Shown here piece after piece: positions 63,223 to 64,000 of a DNA stretch of 64,000 nt (positions are counted from its first letter, which is position 1; every line of letters begins with the position of its first letter). The position numbers and the translations under genes are program-made. A model generated the notes under the pieces. The model did not search any database. It saw nothing but the letters and a program-made list of their open reading frames with translations, and was not told the origin of the DNA. Source of the stretch: Mycolicibacterium xanthum (GTDB lineage Bacteria; Actinomycetota; Actinomycetes; Mycobacteriales; Mycobacteriaceae); NCBI RefSeq assembly GCF_019710635.1, contig NZ_JAIFZS010000038.1, forward strand, positions 62,001 to 126,000, read 5' to 3'.

Positions 63223-64000
63223 ATGCCCGAAGCCGTCATCGTCGCCACCGCCCGCTCCCCGATCGGCCGCGCCGGCAAGGGATCACTGGTGTCGATGCGC
63301 CCCGACGACCTCGCCACGCAGATGGTCAAGGCCGCACTGGACAAGGTGCCCGCCCTGGCTCCCCGCGAGATCGACGACCTGATGATGGGCTGCGCGCAGC
63401 CTGCCGGCGAGGCCGGCTACAACATCGCCCGCGCGGTCGCAGTGGAGTTGGGCTACGACTTCCTGCCCGGAACCACGGTGAACCGGTACTGCTCGTCGTC
63501 GCTGCAGACCACCCGGATGGCGTTTCACGCGATCAAGGCCGGCGAGGGCAGCGCGTTCATCTCCGCGGGCGTGGAGACGGTGTCGCGATTCGGCAAGGGT
63601 GCTGCCGACGGGGCACCGGATTCGAAGAACCCGGTCTTCGCCGACGCGCAGGCGCGCACCGAGCAGGCCGCCGCCGGGGCGACCGAGTGGCACGACCCGC
63701 GCGAGGACGGGCTGATTCCCGACGTCTACATGGCGATGGGACAGACCGCCGAGAACGTGGCGGCGTTCACCGGCATCAGCCGAGAGGACCAGGACCACTG
63801 GGGTGTGCGCTCGCAGAACCGCGCCGAGGAGGCCATCAAGAGCGGTTTCTTCGAGCGCGAGATCGTCCCGGTGACGCTGCCGGACGGCACGGTCGTCTCG
63901 ACCGACGACGGACCGCGCGCCGGAACCACCTACGAGAAGATCAGCCAGCTCAAGCCGGTGTTCCGGCCGAACGGCACGATCACGGCCGGCAACGCGTGCC
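63223..64000 (+). CDS. fadA3: Acetyl-CoA acetyltransferase/thiolase, C-terminus beyond window
   Basis: The first 259 residues are present. The N-terminus I-V-A-T-A-R-S-P-I-G-R and the active Cys90 in N-R-Y-C-S-S-S-L-Q mark a beta-ketoacyl-CoA thiolase. Rv1074c (fadA3) has this position. It follows AGGAG 6 bp before the ATG. The role is the last step of fatty-acid beta-oxidation. Confidence 0.9.
   Translation, partial: MPEAVIVATARSPIGRAGKGSLVSMRPDDLATQMVKAALDKVPALAPREIDDLMMGCAQPAGEAGYNIARAVAVELGYDFLPGTTVNRYCSSSLQTTRMAFHAIKAGEGSAFISAGVETVSRFGKGAADGAPDSKNPVFADAQARTEQAAAGATEWHDPREDGLIPDVYMAMGQTAENVAAFTGISREDQDHWGVRSQNRAEEAIKSGFFEREIVPVTLPDGTVVSTDDGPRAGTTYEKISQLKPVFRPNGTITAGNAC

Overview
The window is high-GC actinobacterial DNA with the gene order of a mycobacterium. 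From about 15.1 kb to the right edge, the genes follow the conserved block known from Mycobacterium tuberculosis as ychF, Rv1111c, ispH (lytB2), Rv1109c, xseA, xseB, Rv1106c, then Rv1101c, Rv1100, glpX, fum, Rv1096, phoH2, desA2, glyA, coaA, Rv1086, Rv1085c, Rv1083, mca, Rv1081c, greA, metB, pra, cbs, lipU, Rv1075c and fadA3. The sulfatase loci, SulP transporter and repeats fit an environmental Mycolicibacterium-type species better than a tubercle bacillus. That taxonomic statement is inference from synteny and content. I saw no tRNA or rRNA gene.

Region 1 (1-4.05 kb): a truncated serine hydrolase, a small membrane protein, a methyltransferase and a deazaflavin (F420)-type nitroreductase. Two toxin-antitoxin loci follow. 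One is a DUF433/DUF5615 pair whose toxin is frameshifted and runs into an SDR fragment. The other is an intact RelBE-type pair.

Region 2 (4119-15179): an 11.05-kb integrated element inserted in the last codons of ychF. A 13-bp direct repeat, CGGAACTCCACCA, marks both ends. The original ychF ending (F-R-F-N-V-stop) is stranded at the left end, and the resident ychF now ends in nine element-derived codons. The element encodes a large serine integrase, a tightly overlapping operon of small phage-type proteins including a RepA-like ATPase and an excisionase-like HTH protein, a small-terminase-like protein, a large terminase and a zinc-ribbon protein. I see no portal, capsid, protease, tail or lysis gene, so it looks like a phage satellite or small prophage-like element. 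Between its convergent gene groups lies a 1.2-kb stretch of at least fifteen unrelated inverted repeats set in repeated linkers, with compensatory changes between copies. This is the most unusual signal in the window.

Region 3 (15.1-23.5 kb): ychF, a DUF6542 membrane protein, a MecA-type lipoprotein PBP overlapping ispH, the Rv1109c/xseA/xseB operon and a 3beta-hydroxysteroid dehydrogenase with a KstR-type operator.

Region 4 (23.6-37.2 kb): a sulfur island with three formylglycine sulfatases, the formylglycine-generating enzyme that activates them, a HAD hydrolase, a SulP sulfate permease and an SRPBCC protein. Two SDRs follow. The first has a KstR-type box. The second has lost its start codon next to nine 27-bp tandem repeats. 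Together with the neighbouring 3beta-HSD, this suggests use of sulfated sterols or other sulfate esters.

Region 5 (37.2-64 kb): conserved housekeeping genes for central metabolism (glpX, fumC), one-carbon metabolism (glyA), CoA (coaA), polyprenyl synthesis, mycothiol detoxification (mca), transcription (greA), transsulfuration (metB, cbs) and lipid metabolism. Heterologous long inverted repeats sit at many gene ends here, probably acting as terminators.
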